Assembly (NCBI RefSeq): GCF_000281045.1
Contig: NW_008246072.1
Span: 1,078,843-1,142,842, forward strand
Source: Saprolegnia diclina VS20
Taxonomy: Eukaryota; Oomycota; Saprolegniomycetes; Saprolegniales; Saprolegniaceae
DNA length: 64,000 nucleotides
Reading direction: 5' to 3'
Each line of letters opens with the position of its first letter. Position 1 is the first letter of the stretch. Shown here in pieces: positions 29,923 to 41,060 of the stretch. Both the position numbers and the translations under genes were made by a program. Below the pieces are notes generated by a model. The model saw nothing but the letters and a program-made list of their open reading frames with translations, had not been told where the DNA came from and ran no database searches.

Positions 29923-30792
29923 CTACGCGGCCGCCATCACGTGCGACGGCGCCGACGGGAGCGATTGCGTCATCGCCTGCTGGAGGGCCGTCAGCCACGC
30001 TGTCTTGTCACTCTCAGTGGCACACGCGAGCACGATGTGCTTGTGGTCGACGCAGACGCGCAAGAGGTGCACGACAGCCACGGAGCCAAATTTCTTCGTT
30101 GCGCGCAGGCTCTGGACGCTGCAGCGACGACCAGCAAACGTGAGCTCCCGGCGCGGCGCCGGCGACCGTGGACTGGCATAGTACAGGAGCGCCGTCGGTG
30201 TCAAAACAAAGTAGCGCGCGTGCCAAAACTTGAAGAGGACCCCTTGGCGATAGAGCTGGCCTTCCCTGAGTGAGCCATGAATCTTGCGAGTCAAGGCGTG
30301 GTCCAAAGCTGGGTTGGAAACCACCTCGGGCGCCACGCTGCTGTTCAAATTGGCCAGTCGCACAGGTGCTCTCGCCAGCAGCGTCGAGCGTACTACGTCG
30401 GCGACCAAGGCGTGAGGGATAAGTTGCAGCACGCACGGTTGGGCAGCCTTGGCAACGATGCCCATGACCACTGAATACGGCCGGAAGAGCACATTGGTCT
30501 CGCCCACCTTGTAGAGGACATCGCCGGTTGCGAGGATCCCGCCGGCCTTGGCCTCGCATGCGAGGTGGTGGACAACAGCGCCGTTAATACCGTACATGGC
30601 TGCGTCGGCAAACTGCACGCCGCGCTCAACGACAGCTACGTACGAAGGCGGCTCGCGCTTCGCTGGCGCAAACAGCGGCGAGGAAAGCGAATGCAGAAAG
30701 GTGAGCGCATACGGTCGTGGTGTCGTTTCGAGAAGCTCGATCGACTTGTTCCATCGGAGTCCGTGGAACGGGACGCCGTTGATGGCGGCAAG
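29923..30792 (-). CDS. PDZ-PH protein, 5' end in assembly gap
   Basis: Partial open frame of about 289 residues. It enters from the gap at 30793 within the first PDZ (AAINGVPFHGLRWNKSIE) and continues through the KREPPSYVAVVERGVQF second PDZ-like unit. It then runs through a complete PH domain (LREGQLYRQGVLFKFWHA, YFVLTPTALLYYASP, ESDKTAWLTALQQAM) to the stop at 29923. Nearly identical to the PDZ-only gene up to the PH start, but without the C2 domain of the 21.8 kb gene. It immediately follows the intact CTL gene on the same strand. Confidence 0.8.
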   Translation of the reverse strand, partial: LAAINGVPFHGLRWNKSIELLETTPRPYALTFLHSLSSPLFAPAKREPPSYVAVVERGVQFADAAMYGINGAVVHHLACEAKAGGILATGDVLYKVGETNVLFRPYSVVMGIVAKAAQPCVLQLIPHALVADVVRSTLLARAPVRLANLNSSVAPEVVSNPALDHALTRKIHGSLREGQLYRQGVLFKFWHARYFVLTPTALLYYASPRSPAPRRELTFAGRRCSVQSLRATKKFGSVAVVHLLRVCVDHKHIVLACATESDKTAWLTALQQAMTQSLPSAPSHVMAAA

Positions 30793-31428
30793 NNNNNNNN
30801 NNNNNNNNNNNNNNNNNNNNNNNNNNNNNNNNNNNNNNNNNNNNNNNNNNNNNNNNNNNNNNNNNNNNNNNNNNNNNNNNNNNNNNNNNNNNNNNNNNNN
30901 NNNNNNNNNNNNNNNNNNNNNNNNNNNNNNNNNNNNNNNNNNNNNNNNNNNNNNNNNNNNNNNNNNNNNNNNNNNNNNNNNNNNNNNNNNNNNNNNNNNN
31001 NNNNNNNNNNNNNNNNNNNNNNNNNNNNNNNNNNNNNNNNNNNNNNNNNNNNNNNNNNNNNNNNNNNNNNNNNNNNNNNNNNNNNNNNNNNNNNNNNNNN
31101 NNNNNNNNNNNNNNNNNNNNNNNNNNNNNNNNNNNNNNNNNNNNNNNNNNNNNNNNNNNNNNNNNNNNNNNNNNNNNNNNNGAGCAAGTGGTCAGAGCCA
31201 ACTGACACCAACTTATGCAGTCACAGGTTTGAGAGGTTCAACCACCGACCAGGCGGGCGAGAACGCTGGTTCAGTAGCCGCGAGGGGAGGTGTAGGCATG
31301 ATCCTGATCCACAGCCGTTGGCACCCATATCACAAACGCCGTTCGCCAAGATATCGTGACGATGTCCGAGTGTGCTTGATTCATGTTTTCTTCTTTTATC
31401 AAGTCATTCACAAGTCAAATGCAGAGTG
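30793..31428. other. 389-base assembly gap and short intergenic tail
   Basis: Bases 30793-31181 are all N and must contain the start of the PDZ-PH gene. From 31182 to 31428 I see nothing before the stop of the CTL gene. Confidence 0.8.
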
Positions 31429-33199
31429 TTAGGTTGGTGTTGGCAGTGGGTAGCCGGCCGAGGCCATGATGTCAGGGTACATGGTGTGCCAGCCGCGCAT
31501 GAGCAGCTGCAAGTGCTCGGGGTGGCTCTGCCCCAGCGCTTCGGGATGCTACATCAATTTCATGGCATTTCAACAAACTACAACGCTGCGTACCTCGGCA
31601 AAGCACACATACACGGTCGCGACCGCGCCATCGATGGTGCTGAGGACAACCAGCGCGACGGCTAGCGCCATAAAGAAGGAGCCGAGCCCCACGAGCACTA
31701 GACAGCGCCTTTATACGCGTACTTGCGACGACGGGTGGAGCTACCTAGCGTGGCGGTTGCCGATGTATCTATCGCGCACAAGGCAACGCCGACGCCGCTG
31801 CAAATGAGAGCTACCAAGGACGCAATCACGTCATATGCCAACTGATGTCCACGCTACCGACGACGAATGCCGAGAAGGCGAGCGCACTCGAGATGAGCTC
31901 GTCATTGAGAAGCGTCGTGAAGCCACGGGCTTTGAAGAGCTGCATGGTGGCCTTGCCGGCTTGGACGAACGTGTTGCCGTAAACGCCGACGTAGACAAAT
32001 GCCCAGTGGCTGAAGAGCTCGAAGAGGGAGACGAGGCAGCTCATGAGACAGCTCGCGACGAGTGCGCCGACGCCTCCATTGCGGCTCGCCATATCGAGAA
32101 GCTACGCTGCCACGTCAGGGCGATTTCCAAGGAGGTGACGCACCTGCTTCAGTACTTGAAGAATCGCGACAAGAAGCGATCCGAGGCAAATGGAGCCCAG
32201 CGACGTGGTCGTCGCGCGCCGCAGAGCGCGAGCTGTCGGTGCGGCACCCTCGCCGTACCACCAGCTCGCGACACCGCCGGCGATCGTGACGGCGTTGATA
32301 TTTTTGAGGACCTAGTCCACGCGCCATGACAACTTGTACAATTAAACGTATCACAAGACAATGTACCGAGACGCCCCAGAGCAGTGAGAGCGAGAGTAAT
32401 ACCGCGGGCACCGCCGGCGTCGACGCGGGCGGGGCCTGCACAAAGATCCCGTAGAGCGCGATGAACCTAAGGCGATGAAAGAGACACCGCTGTGTGCTTG
32501 CAACGTACCACAGAAGCGTCCAGAGCAGCTGAACAAACACCAAAACAAAGCTTACTGGCACGAGCGCCTTGACGTCCGAGAGCGCGGCCGCCGCCACACG
32601 GAGGTTGGCCGCCGCGAACGGAAGCCGGTGGCGCACGCCATACATGTAGCTACCCACGGTGATGCGTCGCTCAAGGCGGCACCGTTCGTACCAAGCAAAG
32701 AGCGCCGTCAGAACGATGCCAAAGATGACGAGCACAATAGCGTTAGTGAGAAGGCCAAGCACCGCGACACTGACGCAGAGTGTCAAGTTGGCCCTACACA
32801 CGACAATTTCACGACCACCAAAGACGCAAGAGTGTGAGACCATAGTCCAAAGACAATGATGTTGGCGGGAAACTTGAGAATTGCAACCACCATCAGCGCC
32901 GAAACGCCGAGACTCGCGACGAACATGGCCGCCATGATCCCGATGCCTTTGCCCACGAACGTCACGTCGATCGAGAGGGCGTTGGAAGCGTCTTCGTTGT
33001 CCTTCAAGCTGGGAACACCCCAGAGCAACGCCACAACGAAGATACCGAGCACGTTGATAGCAAAGAGAACTGCAAACGGCCAGTCGCGATACTGCGCGAG
33101 ACCAGACGGTGGCGCTGTGGGTCGCAGCGACGGGACAGAGCCGGTGGACAATGGCTTGGCCGCATCGACGTCCGGCGCGGGCACGACCGTGGCGTGCAT
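31429..33199 (-). CDS. Choline transporter-like protein (SLC44/CTL), distal copy
   Basis: Starts MHATVVPAPDVDAAKPLSTG at 33199 and ends GYPLPTPT at 31429-31431. Seven short introns, six ending TAG, join eight exons in frame; junctions include FGLW/ANLT, LLW/FIAL, WGVS/VLKN, QVLKQ/LLDM, AFVV/ALIC, TATL/VLVG and CFAE/HPEA. About ten membrane helices are present, with the conserved YRDWPFAVLFAINVL, RHRLPFAAANLRVAAAAL, TTTSLGSICLGSLLVAILQ, FSHWAFVYVGVYG and a long loop. CTL proteins move choline or related amines across the plasma or organelle membrane; substrate here is inferred. Tandem with the next gene on the same strand. Confidence 0.86.
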
Positions 33200-33660
33200 C
33201 GTAGCTCGAAATGCCAAGAATAACCTGGACGGCCGTCGTAGCCCTAGCCCTACGGTTTGACCTAGCCCTACAGTTGGTCGTGTTGTTGAAGTGGGTCCTC
33301 TCGTAAAATTGATACAATGACGCTAGATCAACTATTGTCGGACTTTCTACACTCGGTTGAAGGAGTTGATCGGCGGAGGCAGGAGCGCGATCCACGGGAC
33401 AAGGTGTTGCCATCGGCTTCTTGCGAAACCTTCGCCTAGCTGCCACGAAGGCAGCTCATGACATTCCCGCGGGGTAGCCCTATGATACTATTTTGTATCT
33501 GGGGTTTTGTTCAGAGCACTCGGTTCTCTTTGGCGGTCGTGTTCCATAGAGTCGGCTCTGACTACTGCTGGTACCCACGTCGGTCTCCGCTACTTCACAC
33601 AGGAATACATGTACTGTTAGTGAATGCCCATGCAGTTTGCCTTTTACTACGTCTGTCGGT
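33200..33660. other. Spacer between the tandem CTL genes
   Basis: About 460 bp upstream of the distal CTL gene and downstream of the proximal one. No gene; it presumably holds the promoter of the distal copy. Confidence 0.55.
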
Positions 33661-35414
33661 TTAGTACACGACGTAGTAGCCCGACGCGACCATGATATCC
33701 GGGTACATGCGGTGCCACTCGGTCATGAGCTCGTTGAAGTGCTCGGGGTGCGACGTCTGGAGCGCCGCCGGGTCCTAAGAGCATCGATCGTCGCCTAGTC
33801 GCATCAACACACTAGTCGTACCTCGGCAAAGCACACAAAGATGGTCGCGACCGCGCTGTCAATGACGCTGAACGGGATGATCGAGATGCCGATGCCAAAG
33901 ATAAGCCCCATGATCGGGATGATGACTTGCGAGTTGGTGAACGTCGTGTTGGCCGGGTCAATGTACGTGTACACAAGCCCGAGGCCGGCGCAGAGAAAGC
34001 CGACGCCGAGCGAAGCAAAGAGCAGCACGTTGCCGATGAGGTCGTCGTTGATGATCGTGTCGAAGCCGCGGTCGCGGAAGAGACCAATGACAGCCTTGCC
34101 CGCGTCCGTAAACTTGTATCCATAGATACCGACGTACACGAACGCCCAGCGGTTGAAGTACTCCATGAGGCTCTGGAGGCAGCCGAGAATGCACTCAGCA
34201 ATGCACGCAGCCGCGTCACCCGACCGACGCGCCTCCTCGGCCAGTTGGCGCAGCGCCTGGAGGATGGCGACGATGAGCGAGCCGAGGCAGATCGAGCCAA
34301 ACGAGGTCGTGAGCGTGCGCTTGAGCGACGCGCCGGTCGCACCCGCCGAGTTGGTCGAGTACCACCACGTCGCCACCGTGCCTGCCACGGTCGCATGCGT
34401 CACATTCTTGATCGTCTAGTGCAAAGTCAGGATCGAAGTCAGGACCAAAAGACGGAGCTACCTGCATGCCCCAAAAAAACGAAATGAGCATGAAGAAGTA
34501 CGCCACGTACGACGCCGACTTGAGGCTAGCCGCCTCGCACTGGTACGTGGCCGAGCACTTGTTGGACATGCAGTCGCTGTTCACGTTGCAGCTCGACCCG
34601 TTCGGCTTGCCACGCGTCGACGTCGACGAGTCCTTTTCGTTCAGATGGTTGGCGAGCCCGAGCGCAGCGATCGCCCAGACGGCCACCCACACGATCTGCA
34701 AGAAGAGCATCGAGAATGCGACGCAGTACGTGCTCGCGTGCTTCTTGATCGCCGCGGCCGCGCAGCGCAAGTTGGCGGCTGCGAACGGAATGCGATCGCG
34801 CACCGCAAAGGCGTAGCTATTGGCTCCATAAGACATTGCGGCCATCAAGGATACGGCGCGCGTACCAAAGAGAGAAGAGGACAAAGATAGCACCGAGGAT
34901 CGCGAGGCCATACTGCTGCTTGATCGCGGCGTAGATGGTGAAGAGCACGTTGAGGCCGACACCAAACCTAGCGCGCGTCGTGCGTTAGATGCGAGCATGC
35001 ATGTCGCGCGTACCAGAGCGAGAACGTGATCATGCCACTGGCAAAGCGGACCATGAACGAGAGCATAAGGAGCGAGAGCACGCCCGAGAGGACAACCATG
35101 ACACTTGAGATTATGAGCACGGTGCGCATCTCCTTGTCCGAGAGAAGGTTGTTGGACGACGTCGACTTGGTCGAGGTCGTCGTCGATGAAGAGTTTTGAA
35201 GCACGGGGATGCCCCACGTGACGAGGAGCACAATCATGGCGGCGACGTTGCCGATGAAGAGGATCGCAAAGGGCCAGTCGCGGTAGCCCGTCGACGCCGG
35301 CGCCTGCGGCTTCATCGACTGCACAGGTCCGAGGTGCGCGGTGCCACCCTGCGGCGCCGGGACGCCCACAGGGATCCCGTACGGGTCCATCGCCGAGGTA
35401 TTCTTCTGGTACAT
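33661..35414 (-). CDS. Choline transporter-like protein (SLC44/CTL), proximal copy
   Basis: Starts MYQKNTSAMDPYGIPVGVP at 35414 and ends VASGYYVVY at 33661. Domains match the tandem copy: YRDWPFAILFIGNVAAMIV, VRDRIPFAAANLRCAAAAIK, TTSFGSICLGSLIVAILQ, FNRWAFVYVGIYG, VIDSAVATIFVCFAE. Introns follow FSLW, GMQ and CFAE. A Cys-containing loop (SSCNVNSDCMSNKCS) sits between helices. Near 34850 the frame changes between VLFSLWYARR and SYAFAVRDR. A 49-nt GTACGC..AATAG intron would explain it, but the bypassed bases also read as sequence similar to the other copy, so a frameshift is the alternative. Confidence 0.83.
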
Positions 35415-35420
35415 GTTGCT

Positions 35421-35440
35421 GCCAAATTCCAAAATGGGCC
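35421..35440 (-). promoter_or_regulatory. Oomycete-type core promoter of the proximal CTL gene
   Basis: Minus-strand sequence GGCCCATTTTGGAATTTGGC, ending 6 nt before the ATG, has the spacing of initiator (CCATTTT) plus GAATTTGGC flanking block expected of oomycete promoters. Confidence 0.5.
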
Positions 35441-36342
35441 ATCCGAAGTTTCGGGCGTGTCCATTGCTTCGAACTTCGCTACCTACATACATTTATCAAG
35501 TGTTTTGCAATGCGCCGAGGCCATTGGTGGAAAGTAACCAATGGCCTTGACGCATATCCGAATGTCGAAGGTTACGGCGGATGGAACCACAACGTCCAGA
35601 AGAGGCAGAAGTTGAAAACTTGAGCTGGCGAATACACATCCTGCTCGTACAATAGTGTAGCAAGGTATTGTGTGCAGCCAGTAGTAGCTTGAGGCTACTC
35701 CTTCCTTGCCACCGCCCTTCGCGTTCGACATTGCACTTCTCGCGTCGTCCCGATGGCGTTACTACAGGACGACACCTTGGCTGCACAACGTTGGCGCCAG
35801 CCTTCGTGGCACATTGACGTACACACAGCAGCTGACGCTGCGTGTCGCGCGCCTGGCTCCGTTATCAAGGCACCGTCAGTCCCCACACACCCTCTTGCTC
35901 CCTCTTGCACAGGATTGCTGCAAAATTTCACACAGGTCATTCGAAGTTCGAAGTAGAGCGGAGTGATGGTTGATGGATCTGCTACCGTTGGACAGACCAG
36001 CACTCCGGTCCCCTGCCATGTCTGCTAGCTCGCTGGGAGAGCTCCAGATCGACGCCGGGCATGTCGTAGCACCTCAAACAAGCTTGATGCGACGCCCCAC
36101 GCCTCTCTAGAATCGACCGCCACACCCCAACGTTCGATCCAATTTTTCCTTTACCAACACCTTCCACGATGTGCGATGTAGCATTCTGGTACGTTCTGGA
36201 ACAGTGCTCTGGTCGTCTCGAGTGCGTTCTAGTCCCTTGAGTCGTCGAAACCACAAGCTACGCGGGCGACGCAAGAGACCGACGCAAAGACCGACGCAGC
36301 ATAGAGTGCAAACAACATGCATTACAGTCGTACAGTGCACGC
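35441..36342. other. 0.9 kb intergenic region, no gene seen
   Basis: Lies between the CTL start and the 3' end of the acyl-CoA dehydrogenase gene. Several small frames on both strands show no domains and no consistent codon use. Confidence 0.55.
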
Positions 36343-39182
36343 TTACAAGCGGCTCGTCGCCTTGAGAAACTCCGTCTTGGCGACCGTGCGCATGTGCACC
36401 TCGTCCGGTCCGTCCGCGAGACGCAAGGTGCGCAGCGCGGATGCGTAGTACGCCAGCACAAAGTCCTGGCTCACGCCCGCCGCGCCGTGGATTTGGATGG
36501 CCCGGTCACAGACTGCGATCGCCATCTGCGGCGCGACGATCTTGATCATGGCGATCGCTTGCTGCGCCGCCTTGTTGCCCTTCTCGTCCATCTCGTGGGC
36601 CGCGTGGAGCGTGAGGAGGCGGGCGCTGTCGAGCTCGCTACGAATGAAGCATAAAAAATAAAATAAAAAGCATTTCCAACGGCGTCCTCGTACCAGCGCG
36701 ATGTCGCGATCGACGACGCAACAAGAGCGTTCTCCCCGAGCAGCTGCTTGAACGCATAGCGCGTCTTGGCGCGGTGCACCTAGCGCCACAAATGAGCGAT
36801 TCAGTAGGGGTAGGGTAGATCGAAAGGGGGTAGGGTAGATCAAAAGGGGTAGGGTACCATGAGTTCGAGGCAGCGCTCGGCCATGCCAATCGTGCGCATG
36901 CAGTGATGGATGCGCCCCGGGCCCAAGCGAGCTTGCGCGATCTCAAAGCCCCGCCCATCTCCTACGCATATTGTCAGTTGGACTCTTTTTCAAAAATATA
37001 AAATAAAGATTACCGAGGAGGACGTTGGCGACCGGCACGCGGACATTGTGGAAGAAGATTTCGAGGTGGCCGTGGGGTGCATCGTCGTAGCCAAAGACAT
37101 GCATGGGGCGGCCGAGCTCGACGCCCGGCGTGTCGATTGGCACAAGCACCATCGACTGTTGGCGGAACGGCAACCGCGCTTTGGCGCCGAATGCGTCCTT
37201 CATCTTGCCCATGACGATGATGAGCTTGCAGCGCGGGTCGCCGGCCCCCGAGATGTACCACTTGGCGCCGTTGATCACATACTCATCGCCGACGCGTTCA
37301 ATCTAACAATCGTCATTTCACGGGATCGAACCCTGTACGACTCGTGCCAGACCTGGGTGCAGACGTTGGTCGCGTCTGACGACGCCACGTAGCGCTCGGT
37401 CATGGCAAAGCACGACCGAATGTCGCCGTTCAGCAATGGCGCGAGCCAGCGCGTCTTTTGCGCCGGGGTGCCAAAGCGAGCGAGGATCTCCATGTTGCCC
37501 GTGTCCGGTGCGCTGCAGTTGAAGACTTCGGGCGCCAGCACGACGCAGCTAGCACCTCTCATCAACAAAATGTCGGAGGCGACAAGGACAATACCGGCCC
37601 ATGATTTCGCACATCATGCCATACTCGACGTTGGTCAGCGGCGCACCGTACGAGACGCCGTCGATCGTGAGCGGCTGCATAAAGAGATTCCAAAGCCCGA
37701 GCGCCTTGGCTTCGGCCTTGAGCGTCTCGATGATGGGCGCCACGGCCGTCCATGTCTTGCCGGCCGCGCGGTTGGCAGCTTGCTCGGCCATAAAGACCGA
37801 CTCGGACGGAAACACGCGGGTCTTGCAAAACGCGAGGAGCTTGTTGTACGTGGCCTTGGCGTCCGCGCTCATGGGCAGCCCGAGGACGGGCGCCGCGACC
37901 TCGTCACGCGTGACGACCGACGGCGACTGCACGAGCGCCGTGGCGAGCTGCACCAGCATTCCGTACACATTCCGCGTCTTGCTAGCATGCCCTGACGACG
38001 CGTTGCCCTACACAAGACAATATTGGTACGAGTTTGGACAACTTGTCGATCGTGTAGTGTACCTGGTGGCTACGCGCGTAGACCCCTTGCACGATCACAG
38101 CCATGCGAAAGACCACGAGCGCGCTGAAGAAGGTCCACGTTGTCGCTGTCGGCGGGTACACGGTTGCCCGTTCGACGTAGCCCGATAAGAACGTCGCTTC
38201 GCTCGGGATGCCGAGGCGGTCCAGGCGCTTGTCGGCGAGGCCCGGCAGCAGCTACACACGATACGACATGTGAAACGCAAGACTACAAGCCAACACACCG
38301 GAAAGGTCGACGGGATGCGGTACATGGTGCAGAAGGTGGCCACGTCTGCTAGCGGATGGCCAATCGTACTGAGCTCCCAGTCGAGGATCGCGAGGATGCG
38401 CGGCTCGGTCGGGTGGAGGATGCAGTTGTCAAGGCGAAAGTCGCCGTGCACGATCCCCGCACGCTCGGGGATGGCGTCGACGTGCGCCTCGAGCCAGTTG
38501 CCAAGCGTCGCCAAGCCGGCGTCTTCATGCAGCGTCGTGTTGAAGCCTGCGAGGATCTTTTGTTGCGCGACAAACTGCCGTGTCCACGTGGCGAGCACGC
38601 GGTTCGCGTACTTGGTCGGCTTGCCAAACGTCTCGAGGCTACACACAGTGCATAAGCTGCGTTCGAGACGAGGACGTACCCTAGCGCATTCGGGTCGAGC
38701 CCATGCAGCGTCGCGAGGGCGTCGTTGACGGCGCTGTAGATGGCGTAGCGCTCCATGGCCGAGACGCCCGGGAGCGACGGGTCCTTGAAGACGCGGCCGT
38801 GGATGTACTCCATCAGGTAAAACTCCGTGCCGAGCACGGAGGCGTCGGCGCAGTACGTGACCATACGTGGCACGGGCACCGGCGTCGTTTGCAGCGCCTG
38901 TGGGCAAACTCCAGAGACGTGATTGGGGCGATGGCGTACCTGCATGATGCGAAACTCGCGGTCGATCGCATGCGCCGACGGCAAGATCTTGCCAGATGGC
39001 TTCTTGCGCAGCACGAGCTGCTGGCCGCCGTAGGTCACGAGGTACGTCGGGTTGCTCTGCCCGTGCTTGAATTGCTGTACTGTCAGCGGCTGCGATGGCG
39101 AGCTAAAGTGGGCATCCAGGAATGCGCCAAGCCGGGCTTCGTCCAGCGGCTGGCGCACAGGCTCGACGTCGGGCGCAGTCAT
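36343..39182 (-). CDS. ACAD10/11-type phosphotransferase-acyl-CoA dehydrogenase
   Basis: Many-exon gene from [18 protein letters not shown] at 39182 to ...KATSRL at 36343. The N-terminal half is an aminoglycoside-phosphotransferase-like kinase domain ([12 protein letters not shown], catalytic [10 protein letters not shown], then [18 protein letters not shown]). The C-terminal half is an acyl-CoA dehydrogenase ([64 protein letters not shown]). In mammals this arrangement is ACAD10/ACAD11, which act on long-chain and 4-hydroxy fatty acyl-CoAs, the kinase part phosphorylating the hydroxyl. The last three residues SRL form a PTS1-like signal, so peroxisomal beta-oxidation is likely. One intron (about 36781-36857) is enlarged by a GGGTAGGG-type repeat. 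Confidence 0.9.
36805..36857. repeat. GGGGTAGGGTAGATC tandem repeat inside an intron
   Basis: Two full units and one partial unit of about 20 bp (AGGGGTAGGGTAGATCGAAA and close variants) fill most of one intron of the acyl-CoA dehydrogenase gene. The GGGTAGGG core resembles telomere-like sequence, and CCCTACCC also appears in an intron of the biotin gene. Confidence 0.8.
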
Positions 39183-39457
39183 TCTCGTCGTTCGATCGGA
39201 TCGTTAAGTGAGCCAACGCAAGGTACACCTCGGCTCGGTCGTGAAATCGCTCAAGATAAACTCATCAGACCCAGCCCCAGCTTGCCCTTTGGGCGCACTT
39301 AATCGGGACATCTGATGGCACCCCATTTTGCACCTCTATTTTCGGTTGTGTACCTGCCGTCGAGCGTCAAATGGTGTGTTTTTAGCTGCAGTGGATGCGA
39401 GCGAAAAGGGCAACTTGAAGTTGATGTAACGTTAGATAGAATTGCAAAACTAAGCTC

Positions 39458-40432
39458 TTAGAGCGACGCGCTGGTCGAGAGAAAGGCAGGCGGCAAGCCA
39501 ATGCCCTGCGCCAGGAGTGCGTCGCCGTGCTTGGCGACCCAGTTCATCAGGTCCAAGCGCAGCTTGCATTTCTGGATGAGCTCCTTGTACGCTGGCGTGA
39601 CCGACTTGTTGAGGCAGAGCGCGTTCGTGAGCGTCTTGCGCGCCAAGACACTTGTGAGGCTGCTCTGCAGCGCCTCGCGGATCTCGACCACCTTGGCCAT
39701 GCGCTGCGTTCGGTAGGCAAACTTTTGCACCGTGTTGTACGGTGCAATTTTGTCCTGTGTCGCACTGTAGCACACATCGCACGCATTCTTGTAGCGCTTG
39801 GTCTGCGTCACCGCGTCGCGCCGCGTCAAACGGTGGAGGCAGCCAACGACGTGCGCAGTCGCTTTTTCGTGGCCATGGATCGCGATCTGGACACCAAGGT
39901 CCTCGAACTCGCCGTAGACGGCCATGAGGCGTAGGTATGTGGCGGGGCCGTAGTAGATGCCTGGGCAGTCCTCGATCGACGCAATGGGCTTGGACGAAGG
40001 TGGCAGTGGCGTCATAGTGGCCATTGGCGGTGCGGGTGCGAGCGATGCCATGTTGCTTGGCGTCGATGGTGCCATCGACAGGACGGGCGTCTGACGGGGC
40101 GTGGCCACCATGAGCACGGAATCGCCCAAGCTGGCGCTGCGCAGGTGGTTCTTGGACTTCTTGTGCGTCTTCCACGTCGTGGCGTTGAACGGTCCTTGGC
40201 ACATGATGCGCTGCGGCGCACCCGACTTGCCGACGCAGTACTTGCACTCGATGTAGCCGCCGTCGGCGCAGGTAAAGCCGACCTCGTCGTCCTGCGTGAC
40301 GTCATCAGACCACGAGTACTTGATGCGCTTCACGCGGCGCACGGCGTCGGGCGGCGCAGACAGCACCGAGTCGACCGCATCGAGCGCGGCCGGCGGAAGC
40401 ATACCACTGCTGCTAGTCCCAAGCCCGTCCAT
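39458..40432 (-). CDS. Nuclear-type protein with a C2-H2 (BED-like) zinc finger
   Basis: 324 residues in one exon from MDGLGTSSSGMLPPAALDAV. Residues about 50-100 contain IECKYCVGK, then TTWKTHKKSKNH, a C-x2-C...H-x5-H arrangement like a BED zinc finger. This is followed by a Pro/Ser/Met-rich linker and a helical C-terminal half (YGPATYLRLMAVYGEFEDLG, KRYKNACDVCYSATQDK, MAKVVEIREALQSSLTSV). No transposase catalytic core is visible, so this looks like a host DNA-binding protein, perhaps derived from a BED-bearing transposon long ago. Function is unknown. Confidence 0.65.
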   Translation of the reverse strand: MDGLGTSSSGMLPPAALDAVDSVLSAPPDAVRRVKRIKYSWSDDVTQDDEVGFTCADGGYIECKYCVGKSGAPQRIMCQGPFNATTWKTHKKSKNHLRSASLGDSVLMVATPRQTPVLSMAPSTPSNMASLAPAPPMATMTPLPPSSKPIASIEDCPGIYYGPATYLRLMAVYGEFEDLGVQIAIHGHEKATAHVVGCLHRLTRRDAVTQTKRYKNACDVCYSATQDKIAPYNTVQKFAYRTQRMAKVVEIREALQSSLTSVLARKTLTNALCLNKSVTPAYKELIQKCKLRLDLMNWVAKHGDALLAQGIGLPPAFLSTSASL

Positions 40433-41060
40433 CTTCGACGAATATCGGCCGTCAATATTATTATCCACCAATCATGCGCGCCGAATTCGGTTCCAGCCAA
40501 TCCAATCACGTAATTGCCTGTAAAATATTCATATTCGAGAAATACTCGTCGGCATATCCAAGTAAGAATGACACTATTCAAGGAATATATCGCACAAATA
40601 ATGTGCGCCACGGAGGTGTGGTGTGTATCTGCATTTCAGGACGTACCAAGGAGCATATCAAGGTCGCGATCGCTCCTGCATTAATTGCGCTGTCAAGCAG
40701 AAGCGAACGCTTGTTAGTCATATGCTGTCCTTCGCAATGCCCTTTCTACAAAGCTACAAAGGTGCCTTGAACCCATGCACGAACTACGTCTATTCACACC
40801 CAACTCTATGTGTATGCAGCGGGTGTGGATCATGGTGTGGCATCAATACCATAAGCTTGGATAATGCATGACGCCGCAAGAAGCATAGCTTCATCTTTGC
40901 CGACGATCAGATAAAGCTGGTCGAGAAACACCTCCCAGTGGACTCGAGCTAGAGCCCTACAAGTTGCGTGCAATCAGTCACTAGCATTGGAACCGTGGCC
41001 AATCAAATGCACGTATCTTGAGCCAAGCGCCAATCAGCGTCAACGGTCAATTGGCGTGAC
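40433..41060. other. Divergent intergenic region, AT-rich
   Basis: About 630 bp between the zinc-finger gene (minus) and the next plus-strand gene. It is AT-rich without coding similarity and likely contains both promoters. Confidence 0.5.

Noticed and set aside
31560-32110. Apparent stop and frame breaks in the distal CTL gene
   Set aside because: A 42-nt and a 47-nt intron, both ending TAG, account for the stop and the frame change; the spliced protein aligns with the tandem copy throughout.
37300-37355. tRNA-like T-arm (AGGGTTCGATCCCGT on the minus strand)
   Set aside because: It lies wholly within an intron of the ACAD10/11-type gene, the stem does not pair fully, and no acceptor, D or anticodon arms are present.
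39458-40432. BED-finger gene as a hAT-type transposase
   Set aside because: At 324 residues there is no catalytic core, no dimerisation motif, and no terminal inverted repeats flank the gene.
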